Shown here one piece after another: positions 1 through 12,810 of a stretch of 64,000 bases of DNA. The notes under the pieces are model-generated. The model was given only the letters and a program-made list of their open reading frames with translations. It was not told where the DNA came from and did not search any database. Positions within the stretch are counted from its first letter, which is position 1. Each line of letters starts with the position of its first letter. Source of the stretch: Odocoileus virginianus (taxonomy: Eukaryota > Chordata > Mammalia > Artiodactyla > Cervidae); the NCBI RefSeq assembly GCF_023699985.2, contig NC_069702.1, positions 36,955,924-37,019,923 of the forward strand, given 5' to 3'. The translations under genes and the position numbers were made by a program.

Positions 1-1417
1 AGGAAATTGCTAGCACTGGTTTGAAACAGGGATTTCAGGAAGGAAAAGGGAAAGGCTTCTTGACAATCTACATTCTTTACAAATTGTCCATCAATCAAAG
101 GAGAAAAAAACTCTTTAGATTAGATGTTAACTTTTTAACAGATGCATGTAGTTATGTTAAATAGTCTCCATGCTAGAAAAACCTAGGTACTGTAATAATC
201 AGAAGAGCATATTCTGAAAAATTTAATGAGTTTTATTCATTTTGTTGAAATACTGTTAATTAAATTACATGAAATAAAATGAAACTGTATGGAAACAGGT
301 ATGTTAACTATAATTTAAATCAGGTTGGTTAAATGCAGTGACAAAGTATGTGAAATTTCTGAAAAATAAACCTTAATTTCAAACCTTTTAGATGAAATCA
401 GAATTTATAACACAGGTATTTTAAAAGAAAAACTACAAATGATAAATAAATCACTCAAATATTTTAAAAGTCACAAATTAAGAATCAATTATGGATATAT
501 TCTCTCCAGCTTTAGTGTTACTTAAGTGTCTTATTCTGTTATCTGGGGTGAAATCTCAATTGACTGGCAACTTATTATCCAGGTACTTTTGCTTCTAGAG
601 CAACAAGCATTTTATTGCATTTTCTTTCCTTTGCACCTTGCCATATTCTTTTTTTTTTTAAATCAAGATATATATGCTATTGCAAGTGGGTTCAGCATAT
701 TTTGAACAGAGAAAATCCTCCATTTTCAATTGCCTTTGGGAAGTGGTAAGAAAATTAATTAAATATATTATACTATTGACTGGAAAACTTCAATGTCATT
801 ATTTACATTTCTCAAAATATTGCTACATTTCACAAAGGCATATCTGATTTATGAAACAAATCCTGGCCTGTGAGAAATGGGGTTAAAATGTAGTCATTCA
901 CAAATGAATAGGATTTAATCAATAATCCTTGGAAACCCATTTTATCTATAAGTTACTGCAAAACTCATCTATTTCATGATAAAAAGACACAGTGTAAAAC
1001 CATTGCATTACTTTTTCTCTGAAATTAATAGAATAAGAACATCAAGATTTAGGAAGCATTTGTACGTTTGGGCTGTATGTGAGTGAGGTGTTGGATGAAT
1101 TGGCTAACAAAGAGCCTATGTTTAAACCTGTAACTGAACTGGAAAAATATTGCCACTAATGGAAAAAAGGGCAGAGGCTTTACATCTTTCCTGTATTCCA
1201 TCTCACTGTGAAGTCAATGGGGCGAGAAATATAGGCAAGTACAGAACAAAGATTCATGACTGAGAACTCACTGAGAATCAGTTTAACGTCTTAGAAAGAA
1301 CAGAAAAGGCATCCCTAGTCATTAATTACCAAAAAGTCACAATAAAAAGCAATGCACTGAGCCTGTTATCCACCAAACCAATAGTATTTAGCTGCAGGCA
1401 AAATTATGTAGGACTCT
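1..1417. other. AT-rich DNA, nothing recognised
   Basis: No repeat family, RNA gene or convincing coding frame was recognised. It holds only short A/T runs, such as the T-run near 650-659, and scattered short open frames. Confidence 0.6.
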
Positions 1418-1565
1418 GAGCTAAGATTTGGGTGTCAGACAACACAGGCTCTTTTTCTGGTTCTGTCACTCCAATGTTTTGTAACCCTGGCAAACCCAAT
1501 TAATCTTTCTTAGCTTTCATTTCTCCATATTGACGAATGGAGCTAATAACTGCAATACTGAAGTA
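1418..1565 (+). mobile_element. MIR SINE fragment
   Basis: The order of short matches follows the MIR core: a GTGTCAGAC block, then a TGGTTCTGTCACTCC stretch, then CTTTCATTTCTCC followed by a GGAGCTAATAACTGC stretch. This corresponds to the gctctgccact / cctcagtttcctcatctgtaaaatggggataataat part of MIR, in sense orientation. Divergence is high, as expected of a repeat older than placental mammals. Boundaries are approximate. Confidence 0.7.
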
Positions 1566-2137
1566 CACCTATGCCCGCAAGTCAATTTCTGCTGCGTTAG
1601 ACAGTGTGCTGATGAACCTTGTATACTGACTCACAATAACTTCCTGCAAGTCATCAACGGAATAAAGTCCTGTGTTACTTTATCAGTCACTAATAGCCTT
1701 CATAACATCTTAAAATAAAGATCTATTCAAAGTGATGAATTTTAAAGTTCTACAGTAAGTTTAAAAGTATATACTTGGCAACTCCTCTAGGGAAAGGGAA
1801 AAAAATTGTGCTTTGACTCCCCCAAAAAGAGCAAAATCCTACCTGGTAACCACATTAGATCAGCAAGTTCAAACTGTTCAGGATAGCTGACATGATGAAT
1901 GGATATTATTTTCTTTTATATTCAAACAAAAGTATTTGAATGATATTGACTATTTCTTTTCTCACTGTAAAGTGCTAAATAGAAAGTTATACAAAATTTC
2001 TGGACATCATGTCTATAACAAAAAGTACTTCTTATGAAAACAAGGCCTTATTCTATCTTTAGAACACACGACTTGATCATGCAAAGAGTATCTAAAAATC
2101 GTTCATAGTTTCTATAATTAATCATAATAATTCAAAT
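1566..2137. other. unique DNA, nothing recognised
   Basis: About 570 bp of AT-rich sequence between a MIR piece and a Bov-tA. A 62-codon frame over 1530-1718 overlaps the MIR edge and has no recognisable protein similarity. Confidence 0.5.
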
Positions 2138-2304
2138 GGGGATTCCCCGGGCATTCAGACCATAAAGGATATGCCTGCAACGCAGGAGACCCAGGTTCTA
2201 TCCCTAGGTTGGGAAGATCCCCTGGAGAAGGGAATGGTAACCTACTCCAGTATGCTTGCCTGGGAAAGCCCATGGACAGAGGAGCCTGGAGGATTACAGT
2301 CCAT
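2138..2304 (+). mobile_element. Bov-tA type SINE, 3'-truncated
   Basis: Starts at GGGGATTCCCCGGG with the tRNA-Glu-like head (damaged A-box region, then GGTTCTATCCC as B-box relative). It continues through the body AGATCCCCTGGAGAAGGGAA and CCATGGACAGAGGAGCC, and stops after CAGTCCAT. The usual tail (ggggtcgcaaagagtcggacacgactgagc) is missing, which is odd because SINEs normally lose the 5' end. A post-insertion deletion is the likely cause. Confidence 0.9.
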
Positions 2305-2534
2305 AAACACTAAAACACTGAAAAGGTCAAACAGTTTATATTATTATAGTCAGATTTATTTTAACAAATACACTAAAAGTCATGAAACTAACTTTTCTGC
2401 TTGATGCCTCTTGGATGTCACTTGATCATCTTTCTGTCCTGCAACCACTTCAGATAAGTTCCAACTTCCTAATATTTGCACTTTTTCTTCTGGAGGAAAT
2501 ATGCTTCCTACGAGTGTTCAGGTAGATGAATCCA

Positions 2535-2745
2535 TCTCATCACTCAGATCTCAGCCCACTGTTATCTTTTCAGAGTTTTTGTGACCACCCTACCCCAAAT
2601 CTCTGCCCCAGTCACATTCTATCACATTCAGTGTTTGTAGCCTTCAGAGTACTTATCACTCTCAGAAATTACTCTAATTAACTCACTAGTTACATATTTA
2701 TGTCTGTCTCCAGTACAGTCTAGCCAATATTGGAGACATGCCTCA
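2535..2745 (+). mobile_element. L2 LINE 3'-end fragment
   Basis: Matches the 3' region of the L2 (CR1-clade) LINE in order: CAGATCTCAGCCCAC, GTGACCACCCTACC, CAGTCACATTCTATCACATT, AGTACTTATCACTCTCAGAAATT, and TATGTCTGTCTCC. This corresponds to the familiar ccctgaccaccctat / gcacttatcactatctgaaattatc / tgtctgtctccc blocks. It is an old copy with many substitutions and small gaps. Confidence 0.78.
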
Positions 2746-3848
2746 AGGTGAATATCCAGGAATTAGAGTGGGAAATGTGAGAAGATTCTAAACTTAATTG
2801 ACAGTAGTTGGTTTTTTGTTTTTGTTTTTTAGAAATTGGGTACTTAGAGCCCATTTATCTTCATCATTAAGCCTTACATGTCTGGGGAAAACACAGAAGT
2901 TCCACATAACTTTCACTGACGTTATTATTTGACAATAATCTAACATGTAATCATGAATAGGTGACCTAGAGGTGGGGTAAAGCACATAGTTTGCCTTGAT
3001 TCACACCTGGCTGAGAAAATACACCTCATTCCAATTATACATTAAGTATCATTTGCAGAGAAAAAAATTTTTTTTCTGAACTAATAGCAAAGATTTAAAT
3101 TTTCAGATAAACAAAAGGACAAGTGAATAACTGTGCTGCTGGCCTGTTAATGGCTTCCTTATCTAACTTTAACAATCAATATAATAAGCATATAAATGCA
3201 CATATATATATACACATATATATAACTTTTTATAGAGAGATAATAAATTTCAAATCTCTGTGGGTTAAATTTAATTATCTCTGTGTTAAAATTGAACAAG
3301 CAAATAAATTTATCCTTCTCAGTTAGTAATTAGCAGAATTACTTGTAGCTTCTATTTTTCCCCAATACCACTAGATTCATTGGCTTAATATTTTTTTTCT
3401 TTTTTCTGTAACAAGTAGAAACCCATGTCTCAGGAAATCAGCAACTAGAAGGTTTCAAGGGTCCTGAGGAGCAAGCTCTGTAATTTGCATATTTGCTTCT
3501 ACTGATAACCTGTCCAAATGATTTTTCTCCATATAACTACTATTGATACTACTCAGGTCACATGAAAGAAGGAAATGACTGCCAACAGTCCCTTACATTT
3601 ACATGAAAGAGATCAAATCACATGTGGAGACACCAAGTTTCAATCTCTATATTTCTCTCTATCCATGCCCTTAGCCCAACTCCAAAATGTTTTCCCATTC
3701 TCCCTCCAAAAAAGGGCTTTGGGTTGTCTTTGCACTGCTTTTTGTCCATCCCTGGGCCAATCAAATGCTACCAAGACCCTCAGGAATAGATTCTCTATAA
3801 AGTTAGGGAATTCTTTTGGATAGTAGTGTAATCCCCAAAGATATATTG
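2746..3848. other. unique AT-rich DNA
   Basis: No repeat family recognised. A short (TA)n/(CA)n tract lies at about 3203-3232. The opposing open frames of 82 and 101 codons at 3575-3945 show no recognisable domain and overlap the start of the L1 that follows. The last 12 bases (3837-3848) are the left TSD of that L1. Confidence 0.5.
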
Positions 3849-4481
3849 GGTCACAACTCCCTGCAGGCTCCAATACCAGATGCCTCAGGTCAAACAAACA
3901 GCAAGATAGGCATACAGCCCCACCTATCAGCAAACAGGCTGCCAAAAGTCACACTGTGTTCACAAACACCCCCAAAATACACCATTTGATGCAGCCCTGT
4001 CTATCAGAGGGACAAGACTCAGCTCCATCCACTAGGACACAGGAACCAGTCCTTCCCAGCAGGAAGCCTACTCAAGCCCTTGGACTGACCTCACCCACCA
4101 GACGACAGACACAAGAAGCAAGAGGAATAAGACCCCACAGCCTGCAGAAAGGAGACCACAAACACAGTAAGTTAGATGAAATGAGACAACAGAAAAATAT
4201 ATTGCAGATGAAGGAGCAAGGTTAAAAACCCATAAGAACAAATAATTGAAGAGGAAATAGACAATCTACTTGAGAAGAAATTCAGAGTAATGATAGTAAA
4301 GATGATCCAAGTTCCTGGAAATAGTATGGAAACATGGATTTTACTCCTGAGAACATATCCAGAGAAAACCATAATTTAAAAAAATGCATGCACCCCAATG
4401 TTAACTGTGGCGCTATTTTAAAATAGCCAGGACATGGAAGCAAACTAAACATCCATCAACAGAAGAATAAAGAAGATATGG

Positions 4482-4500
4482 GGTGTGTGTGTGTGTGTGT
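4482..4500 (+). repeat. (GT)n microsatellite
   Basis: Nine GT units grown inside the L1 3' part, where the family normally reads gaagatgtggtacatatatac. Confidence 0.9.
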
Positions 4501-4606
4501 TTAAATATACAATGGGATATTACTCAGTCATAAAAATGAATACAATTATGCCATTTGCAGAGATGTGAATGGACCTAGAGATTTGAATACTGAGGGAAGT
4601 AAATCA

Positions 4607-4817
4607 GAAAGAAAGAAAGTGAAGTCGATCAGTCATGTCTGACTCTTGGTGACCCCATGGACTGTAGCATACCAGATCCCTCTGTCCATGGGATTTTCCA
4701 GACAAGAATACTAGAGTGGGTTGCCAGTTCCTTCTCCAGGAGAGCTTCCTGACCCAGGGATTGAACCCAGGTGTCCTGCATTGTAGGCAGACGCTTTACC
4801 GTCTGAGCCACCAGGGG
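4607..4817 (-). mobile_element. Bov-tA type SINE nested in L1
   Basis: Reverse orientation: the GAAAGAAAGAAAGTGAAG simple tail, the body (CTGACTCTTGGTGACCCC, CTCTGTCCATGGGATTTTCC), the B-box complement GGGATTGAACCC, and the head GAGCCACCAGGGG. It is flanked by AGTAAATCA (4598-4606) and AGTAAGATCA (4818-4827), an imperfect TSD. The host L1 resumes at once with ATACTGCATGATATCACTTA. Confidence 0.92.
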
Positions 4818-5199
4818 AGTAAGATCAAATACTGCATGATATCACTTACATGTAGAATCTAGATAAATGGTACATGTGAACTTATTTGTAAAGCAGAAAC
4901 AGAAACACTGATGTAGAGAACAAACATGTGGATAACAAAGGGAGAAGCAGGGGATGAACTGGGAGATCGGGATTGACATATATACCCTACCGTGTATAAA
5001 ATAGATAACTACTGAGAACCTGTTGTACAGCGCAGGGAATTCTACTCAATTTTCTGCGGTGACCTAAATGGAAAGGAAATCTAAAAAAGAGGGATGCATG
5101 TGTACTTATAGCTAATTCACTTTGCTGTACAGTCGAAAATAACACAACATTGTAAAGTGACTATATTACAATAAAAATTAATTTTAAAAAGATATATAG

Positions 5200-6172
5200 T
5201 GCCAGTGGGATAAAACCTGCATGACATCCTGAGCTATCTGGACTTCTAACAGTTGGTAATTCAATGCCATTTAAGATTTTCATCTAAAATTTGGAGTTAT
5301 TTTATCTATGCTTTGCAACAAAAATTAATTGAAGTGGAGAGAATAGTTTAGAGCTAGACAGATTCTGAACACAGGCACAAGAATCAGGAAGCTATTTTCA
5401 TAGATCACAACACAGCTGTGGAGTTACTAAGTTAAAGCAATGTCTGTGAGGTTGTGATCAGAGAGGACAAATCTGAGAGATATTTCAGCAAGAATCTTCA
5501 CAAAATTGAATGAATATGAAAATAAAGGGGCAGGCAAATGTTAAGGATAGCTGTTTTGTTTCCATTTTGAGTCCTCAGTTGGATGGTACCTTCATGCATT
5601 GATCCAGAGAGTCAGAGAGCAGATGTGAACTGTGGCTAGGATGAGTTCAGGGAAGAAGAAAGATGAAACAATAGGTAAAATCTATGTAAATCTAGGCCAG
5701 CATGCACTGGCTGCAAAAACCAGGATCCACCACAAAGAAATATGAGTTTAATTCTTTGCATACTAACTAGTCAGAAGGGTCTGACTATAGGTTTTCTTGA
5801 ATGTATGGCCAAGAATATCACAAACTGTGCCATCACACTGGTAAGCATATATATATATATACACACACACACATATATATATATACACACATTTAATTTC
5901 CTTTAGACTTTCACACTCCCAAGTTCCATTTCCAGGGTATTAAGAACCTCTATTCCCTTCCACTCTGTCCCCACACTACTACACTGTCACAATGCTCATC
6001 TCTCACATTTCCTCCAGATCTTGACATATTTTCAACCATGATGAGTCACTTGAAAAGTGTCATCAATCATCCATTAATTGGATTTCTTGAGCATTTTGCC
6101 TAGAATCCGAGTAAATAAAGTCTTCTTTTTAACATGTCATTGATTGGACAGTTATCGATATATGTAACTACT
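5200..6172. other. unique DNA with one microsatellite
   Basis: Nothing recognised apart from the (TA)n(CA)n tract at 5846-5891. Confidence 0.5.
5846..5891. repeat. (TA)n(CA)n(TA)n microsatellite
   Basis: Compound tract alternating TA and CA dinucleotides with a short CA continuation. Likely length-polymorphic. Confidence 0.93.
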
Positions 6173-6178
6173 ATAACA

Positions 6179-8229
6179 AGTAATGATATAAACCAAATCC
6201 CTTATGAATATACAGTGGAGGTGACCAATAAATTCAAGGGTTTAGATGTGACAGATAGAGTGCCTGAAGAACTATGAAAAGTTTGTAACATTGTACGGGA
6301 GGCAGTGATCAAAACCATCCCCAAGAAGTGCAAACAGACAAAATGGGTGTCTGAGGAAGCCTCACAAATAGCTGAGAAAAGAAGACAAGGAAAAGGCAAA
6401 AGAGAAAAGAAGAGGTATATTCATCTGAATGCAGAGTTCCAAAGAATAGCAAGGAGAGATAAGAAAGCCTTCAAAGTGATCAACACAAAGAAATAAAGGG
6501 AAAAAACATAGAATGGGAAGGACTAGAGGTTCTTCAAGAAACTTAGAGATACCAGGGGAACATTTCATGCAAAGATGAGGACAATAAAGTACAGAAATGG
6601 TATGGACATAACAGAAGCTGATTATCAAAGAGAGGTGGCAAGAATACACAGAAGAACCATACAAAAAATATCATAATGACCAAGATATCCACAATGTGTG
6701 ATCACTCACCTAGAGCCAGACATCCTGGAGTGTGAGGTCAGGGGGTCCTCTGGAAGCATCACTATGAACAAAGCTAGTGGAGTTGATGGAATTCCAGCTG
6801 AGCCATTTCAAATGCTAAAAGATGATGCTGAGAAAGTGCTTCACTCAACATGCCAGCAAATTTGGAAAACTCAGCAGTGGTCACAGGACTGGAAAATGTC
6901 AAATTTCATTCCAGTCCTTAAAGAAAGACAATGACAAAGAATGTTCAAACTACTGCGCAATTGCACTCATCTCACATGTTAGCAAGGTAATGCTCAAAAT
7001 CCTTCAAGTAAGGCTTCTAGAATATGTGAACCAAGAACTCCCAGATGTTCAAGCTGGATTTAGAAAAGGCAGAGGAACCAGAGATCAAATTGCCAACACT
7101 CACTGGATCACAGAAAAAGTAAGAGAATTCCAGAAAAAAATGTCTACTTCTGCTTCATTAACTACGCTAAAGCCTTTGACTGGTGGATCACGACAAACTG
7201 AAAAATTCTTTAAGAGATGGGAATACCAGACCACCTTACCTGCCTCCTGAGAAATCTGTACACAACTCAAGAAGCAACAGTTAAAACGAAACAAGGAACA
7301 GCAGACTGGTTCCAAATTGGGAAAGGAGTACCTCAAGGCTGTATATTGTCACCCTGCTTATTTAACTTATATGCAGAGTACATCATGTGAAATGCCAGGT
7401 TGAATGAAACACAAGCTGGAATCAAGATTGCCAGGAAAAATATCAATAACCTCAGATATGCAGATGTCACCACCCTTATGGCAGAAAGCAAAGAATTGAA
7501 GAGCCTGTTGATGAAAGTGAAAGAGGAGAGTGAAAAACCTGGCTTAAAACTCAACTTTCAAAAAATGAAGATCATGGCATTCAGTCGCATCATTTCATGG
7601 CAAACAGATGGGGAAACAATGGAAACAATGAGAGACTATTTTCTTAAGCTCCAAAATCACTGCAGATGGTGACTACAGCCATGAAATTAAAAGACACTTG
7701 CTCCTTGGAAGAAAAGCTATGACCAACCTAGACAGCATATTAAAAAGCTGAGACATTACTTTACCAACAAAGGTACATATAATCAAAGCTATGGTTTTTC
7801 CAGTAGTCATGTATGGACATGAGAGTTGGACCATAGAGAAATCTCAGCACCACAGAATTGATGTTTTTGAATTGTGGTGTTGGAGAAGACTCTTGAGAGT
7901 CCCTAGGACTGCAAGGAGACCCAAACAGTCAATCCTAAAGGACATCAATCCTGAATATTCACTGAAAGGACTGATGCTAAAGCTGAAGCTCCAATACTTT
8001 GACCACCTGTTGCAAAGAACTGACTCAGTGGAAAAGACCCTGATGCTAGGAAAGATTGAAGGTAGGATGAGAAGGGGATGACAGAGGATGAGATGGTTGG
8101 ATGGCACCACTGACTCGATGGACATGAGTTTGAGCAGTCTCCAGGAATTGATGATAGACAAGGAAGCCTGTCATGCTGCAGTCCATGGGGTTGCAGAGTT
8201 GGACATGACTAAACACATAAACTGAACTG
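6179..8229 (+). mobile_element. BovB (RTE) LINE, 5'-truncated, dead
   Basis: About 2 kb covering the region after the endonuclease, the reverse transcriptase (RT) and the 3' end, closing in AACTGAACTG. The frame is broken many times (pieces in all three forward frames between 6305 and 8081). RT motif A reads FINYAKAFD near 7152-7178, with the catalytic Asp replaced by Asn. The active-site box reads YADV near 7457, with the second Asp lost. ATAACA lies at both edges (6173-6178 and 8230-8235), a possible 6-bp TSD. In intact copies the product nicks DNA and reverse-transcribes at the target; this copy cannot. Confidence 0.95.
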
Positions 8230-8846
8230 ATAACACATATTAAAATCAATGAGCAATTCAGGAGAAAAGTTTACTGAATCAAGCTGTGTCTAAGGTGGAA
8301 GGAGATAACTTAAGGGTATAAACACCAGGAGGCAAAGATCATTGGCTGTCATAAAATAGGCAAACTAGCAAAAATAATCTCAAATCTAGAGTATGTTAGG
8401 TCAAATTTGAAGAATCAATATAGCAATGTTTATATATAATAATGATAGGCTTATTTCATTCTCAGTTAAAAGTAAATATTATCAAGTCACATTCAACTCA
8501 TAACTAAATTGCAATGTTTTAATAAAATATTTCCAAATGAACTTGTGTTTGTCAAAGATATTTTTACTCATTAAAACATACATGAAGATAATATTCATAA
8601 TTGTTTAAACAAACTCACTGGAATAACATAAGCTTTGTAAAGTAAATAATCTCAGAGGATATGTTAGAAAAAAAGTCATGTAAATTATTAATTTCAAATG
8701 GCAAATTAAATGTAATATCAAACAGACTCCTAGTTATAAATATGTGTGCAGTGAACACATCTTGGGAAGTGCCCATAAATTTGAATTTGCTTGCCATGCC
8801 AAATTTTAGCACACATTCTTGAAACTGTGTTTTTTCTCCTTTCTTG

Positions 8847-8906
8847 CTCTCCTTCTCTCTCTCTCTCTCCCCCATACATTAACACATATGCACAAACACA
8901 CACACA
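8847..8906. repeat. (CT)n and (CA)n microsatellites
   Basis: CTCTCTCT tract at about 8851-8869 followed by a short CACACACA tract at about 8895-8906. Confidence 0.88.
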
Positions 8907-9480
8907 GATGTTATTCATCATTAAAGATGTTTTAAAACCTACCATTGACCAAAGAAAACATATTTGCTTATATATATATTTTTAATGAGGAAATAAAAAC
9001 AACAAAGAAGTTTTTGAAAAAAAGAAAATAGAATGATACAATGGCAAGTAGTTTCCATAAATACAAAAAATAACATAAAAAATCTTAAAATCCCAACAGA
9101 AAATTTAAAAAAAAAAATGAGCACAGCTTTGTGCAGCTGATAAAAATAACTATGCTTGGAGGAAATATTTGTTTCAAGTGATTTTTAAAGCACAATAAAT
9201 CAAGTGTTCTTTCTAATGAAATGTACACTAAAAGGGGGAAAAAGTGAAAAAATTATCAAACAATTTTTAGTAATCATATTTGTGAGAGATAGTATTGTTT
9301 CCCTTAGTGGGCTATATAGGACAAATGAATAATAATAATGATGTCATTGAGAATTGGAATTTTGGTCATGAGAAAAGAAAACTTACATGTAAAAAGAATT
9401 TGGTTAAGTAAAACTCAAGAATTACTAAATTCATTAAATTTTAATTGGAGTATAAACACGAATAAATGATTTTTTAAAAT

Positions 9481-9526
9481 ATCACTAAAAGGCCTAAATT
9501 TCACTAAAATTTCACTAAAAGGCCTA
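9481..9526 (+). repeat. short imperfect tandem, CACTAAAA units
   Basis: Three CACTAAAA units; the first and third continue into AGGCCTA. This is local duplication, probably by replication slippage. Confidence 0.7.
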
Positions 9527-12301
9527 CACAGGAACAATAAAAATCTTTTTGGTTTTCAAATACCATTTATCCAAAAGCAACTGGAGTGCGTCAAAAATTT
9601 TTTTAATTTCAAACTGTGGTAGAAAATGTGAGTTGAGGTGAGAGCATGCTGTCAAACCAAACAATAAGGAAGCAAACACTCCTGAAATAATGTCAAAAGG
9701 ACTCGGAAGCTAACTGGGGGATACTCCTACTATCCAAATCTAGGAAAATTTGGAAATAAATAAGAATAGTAATTTGAAATACTTAAAGCCCATCAAATGT
9801 TTAAATTCATAAGCTCTTTAAAGATATATTTTAAAAAACTAATTCATGTTTTTGCACATAATAAAAAGCCGACACATTATCCAGAAATCCAGTAAACAGA
9901 GAAAAGACTCAAGTATTGCCCCTGTAGTTGCATCTCCAAATGCTCTGAATTCAGATAAACAAAGGGCTGATAGGGGAGAATGCTTTATTCAACTAAGCTT
10001 TTCAGATAATAATTGAAAAGGAATGAATGAATTAGAATGCTACCCTTTTACAACCCTTTATGAAATAATGGATCTAGCAGGGGTCATCTGCTAAATTCAC
10101 CATAAGGACACTTCTAATGGAAATAGAGCATCACCTGTCAAGTAGCTTTGTCCAAAAGCATCAAGCCTCAGTCTGATCAATTTACAGGAAAAAAAAAAAA
10201 AAGAGGACCCATTTCAATATATCACAGGATGTAATCAGCAAAATTTAGACTGTGGGAAACTCTATAACACAAGCTATAAGGTTTCTTCAACAGATAATTG
10301 TGAGAAAAATAATAGTGAGATGAAGATAGAAGCTACAAATTAAAAGAGACTTAAAAGACCTATCTACCAATCGCTGCACATGGAATTTATTTGGATCATG
10401 ATGGAACTAAATTGTTTAAAAACGTGATATATAATTGTGGGAACCTAAACAATCTTTGTATGTCCAATTATATTAAGGAACACCTCCTAGCCTTTTATGT
10501 AATAAGAAAGGTTATATTTTGAAATGAGTCATCTTTTAGAGATACATCGAAGATACACACAGATAAAGTAGGATGATATGTGATACTTTCTCCAAAGTAA
10601 TCCAAGAGAAAGAAGAGCAACAGGAAGGGGTATAGATAAATCCAACTGACATGAGTTGATCATTATAAGAAGCTGGGTGAGGAATATATGGAATATGTTG
10701 TATAATTTTCTTTATTTTGAATATTCATTTGCTTATTTTTCATTAAAAACAAGACTTACAATGCTAACTTTTTAAAATAAAATAAACATTTGCCTGAATC
10801 TTGAAAGTCACATTCAGTTGGAACAGAGATCAAAAGAGAAAATAGAGTAGAAGCGCTAAGGGAGTGAATGGCTAAGAGCAAATGGTTCAAAGATACTCCA
10901 TTTCCTATGTTCTTCCCTACTAGCTCCTAGGCCAGAGACCTCAGTTCTGCCATCTTCTGCATCTTCTGACTGAAAGAAGTGATGTATTCAATGAAGCTAA
11001 TGAATTAACTGGGAGGAATAAATGGAGAAAATACAAAGGCAATTTTAAGATCACAAGTTATACCCTCAGGAAGTTAAACTGAACTTCAAAGCAGAACTTT
11101 CAACAAAATTATAAAAGGATAAGTGCAGGGATCAAATCTGCAATCATCATTTTTCCACAGCCCTATCTGAAAAGAAATGAGGAAGGGCACTGTGTGACAA
11201 GACAAAAACAGATCCATAATTGTTCTGCTTTGCACCAATTCATTCAACAGCGTTCAGTATCTATGAAAATCAACAACATGACCAAATAACTGGAGTGGGC
11301 ATAAAGAGACTTGAAGGGACACTAAATGTATTATTTTAACCATCACAGTATATAGTCAATAGAAGACACTCTCTAGGTCTATAAATCATACAGATGTTTA
11401 AGCATATTATAGAAATTTATAAAGTTCCTTTCAATGAGTAACAAAATAAAAGTATAAACTCCCAAAATAATAGAAATAGAAAGAATCTTAAAAAATAAAA
11501 ATATTTAAAATAAAATGGCAGAATCTATAAGCAAAACACTAAAACAGATAATATAAATGACAGAAGTATGACATATAATTCATATTGAACACAAACATAC
11601 TACCATGATAATAGATATCATATTTTCTTTCAACAGATGGTGGAGCATGTATACACATTGATCATATGAAATCCTCAATAACTTAAAAATTATATTATAA
11701 ACTACAGACTCTGTTAGCTAACTATGTAATCATTCTGAAAATTTTTCAAATTTATTAACAAAGTATCTAACCAATTGGAAATCTTATCTTAAACTATTTT
11801 TAAATTAAAAAATACTCAAGAACTTAAATGTCTGATTATTTAGAATATAATTTTAGCAATAATTAGGATTATTCATGAATATTCTATTCTTCCCTTTTTG
11901 GTGGGAACATAGTTTTTACTTCACCATGCTGATATTTCCATGTCAATAAGCATTTTTATAATTCACTAATTAAATGTCCTTCCATTCTTCATTTACTGAT
12001 GTCACTTCTGTCACAAATTGAAGTACAATAAATGCAAGTGTCTGTTTCCCAATCTTCTATTTTGTTTTTTTCTATTTTGTTCCTTACAAGAGCATCTCTT
12101 TTAATGACTGAAGCTTCAGAATAAGCCCTCAACATATTTTGTAGGACTAGTCTTCTATTCTTAATTTCATCCTTCAGAAACATCTTGATTATTCTTGGCA
12201 TTTTACTTTTCCATATTAATAAGAGCATATAAAGTTTTATGTTCTGAATTTAAATGTTTAAAACATATATATGGCATTTTGTTAGAAGCCTTATGTTTTC
12301 C

Positions 12302-12318
12302 TTTTTTTTTTTTTTTTT
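12302..12318 (+). repeat. poly(T) run
   Basis: Seventeen T residues directly before the reverse-oriented old L1 fragment. It may be that element's A-rich tail seen from the other strand, although the fragment matches ORF2 and not the 3' UTR. Confidence 0.8.
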
Positions 12319-12319
12319 C

Positions 12320-12810
12320 ATGCTACACTCTTCCAGAGAGCTATCAGATTTTATGTGTATATCTAGCCATTGCTTCTAGCTGCTTCATGGTACATTTTAG
12401 AGTGTAAGCCCCACATCACACACATCCACTCTCCCAGTGGAAGACAATTGCCTCTAACTCTCTGCTACTACAAATCATCATCAATGTCTCATCACATGCT
12501 TTATGGAATTTCTCTGGGATATACACTTAGGAGCTGGATTGCTGGCTTTTGGTGAGGGCCCACATAATTTAATCAAGTGATAGAAGATAGTTTGTCAATG
12601 TGGTTGACCCAGTTTGTCTTTTTCAGCATCAGTGCACAAGATTTCTATCTAAATATCTCCCATTATTTTAAAACTATCATTTTTTTTTTTCTCCAGTCTG
12701 AGAGTACAACAGCACATCTTAGGTTATGGGAGTATCTTTTCATGTAACTCTTGGTCATTTGGGTTTCCCTTATTTGCATTTCATAAAGGCCTTTTTGGGG
12801 TGGGAGGAGT
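12320..12810 (-). mobile_element. old L1 ORF2 3'-region fragment
   Basis: Reads as the antisense of the L1 ORF2 end. GCTGCTTCATGGTA, CTACTACAAATCATCATCAATG, GGGATATACACTTAGGAGCTGG and ATTGCTGGC are followed by ATCTTTTCATGTAACTCTTG and GTCATTTGGGTTTCCC. The order matches the antisense text typical of old mammalian L1M copies (tggaattgctgggtc ... gagcatcttttcatatg ... tggccatttgtatttc). Highly diverged, with indels. Confidence 0.68.

Larger units (their letters stand above)
3849..5190 (+). mobile_element. internally deleted L1 LINE flanked by a TSD
   Basis: Two L1 parts are joined head to tail. About 3849-4330 matches the ruminant L1 5' region and the start of ORF1 (GGAACCAGTCCTTCCCAGCAGG, AGGAGACCACAAACACAGTAAG, GAAGAGGAAATAGACAATCTAC, GATAGTAAAGATGATCC). 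From about 4340 the sequence jumps to the end of ORF2 and the 3' UTR (ATATCCAGAGAAAACCATAA, AATGGGATATTACTCAGTCA, GAGAACCTGTTGTACAGC, then an A-rich tail). The rest of ORF1 and most of ORF2, several kb in a full L1, are absent. Flanks carry AAAGATATATTG (3837-3848) and AAAGATATATAG (5188-5199), an 11/12 TSD. A Bov-tA sits inside. It cannot encode L1 proteins; the 89-codon frame at 3956-4225 is 5'-region sequence, not a gene. Confidence 0.85.
8236..12301. other. 4 kb AT-rich DNA, no gene or repeat family recognised
   Basis: Low-GC sequence with short simple tracts only: pyrimidine and CA runs at 8847-8906, an A-run at 10189-10202, and a local tandem of CACTAAAA units at 9481-9526. Frames of up to 86 codons are AT-rich chance frames with no recognisable domain. 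Confidence 0.55.
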
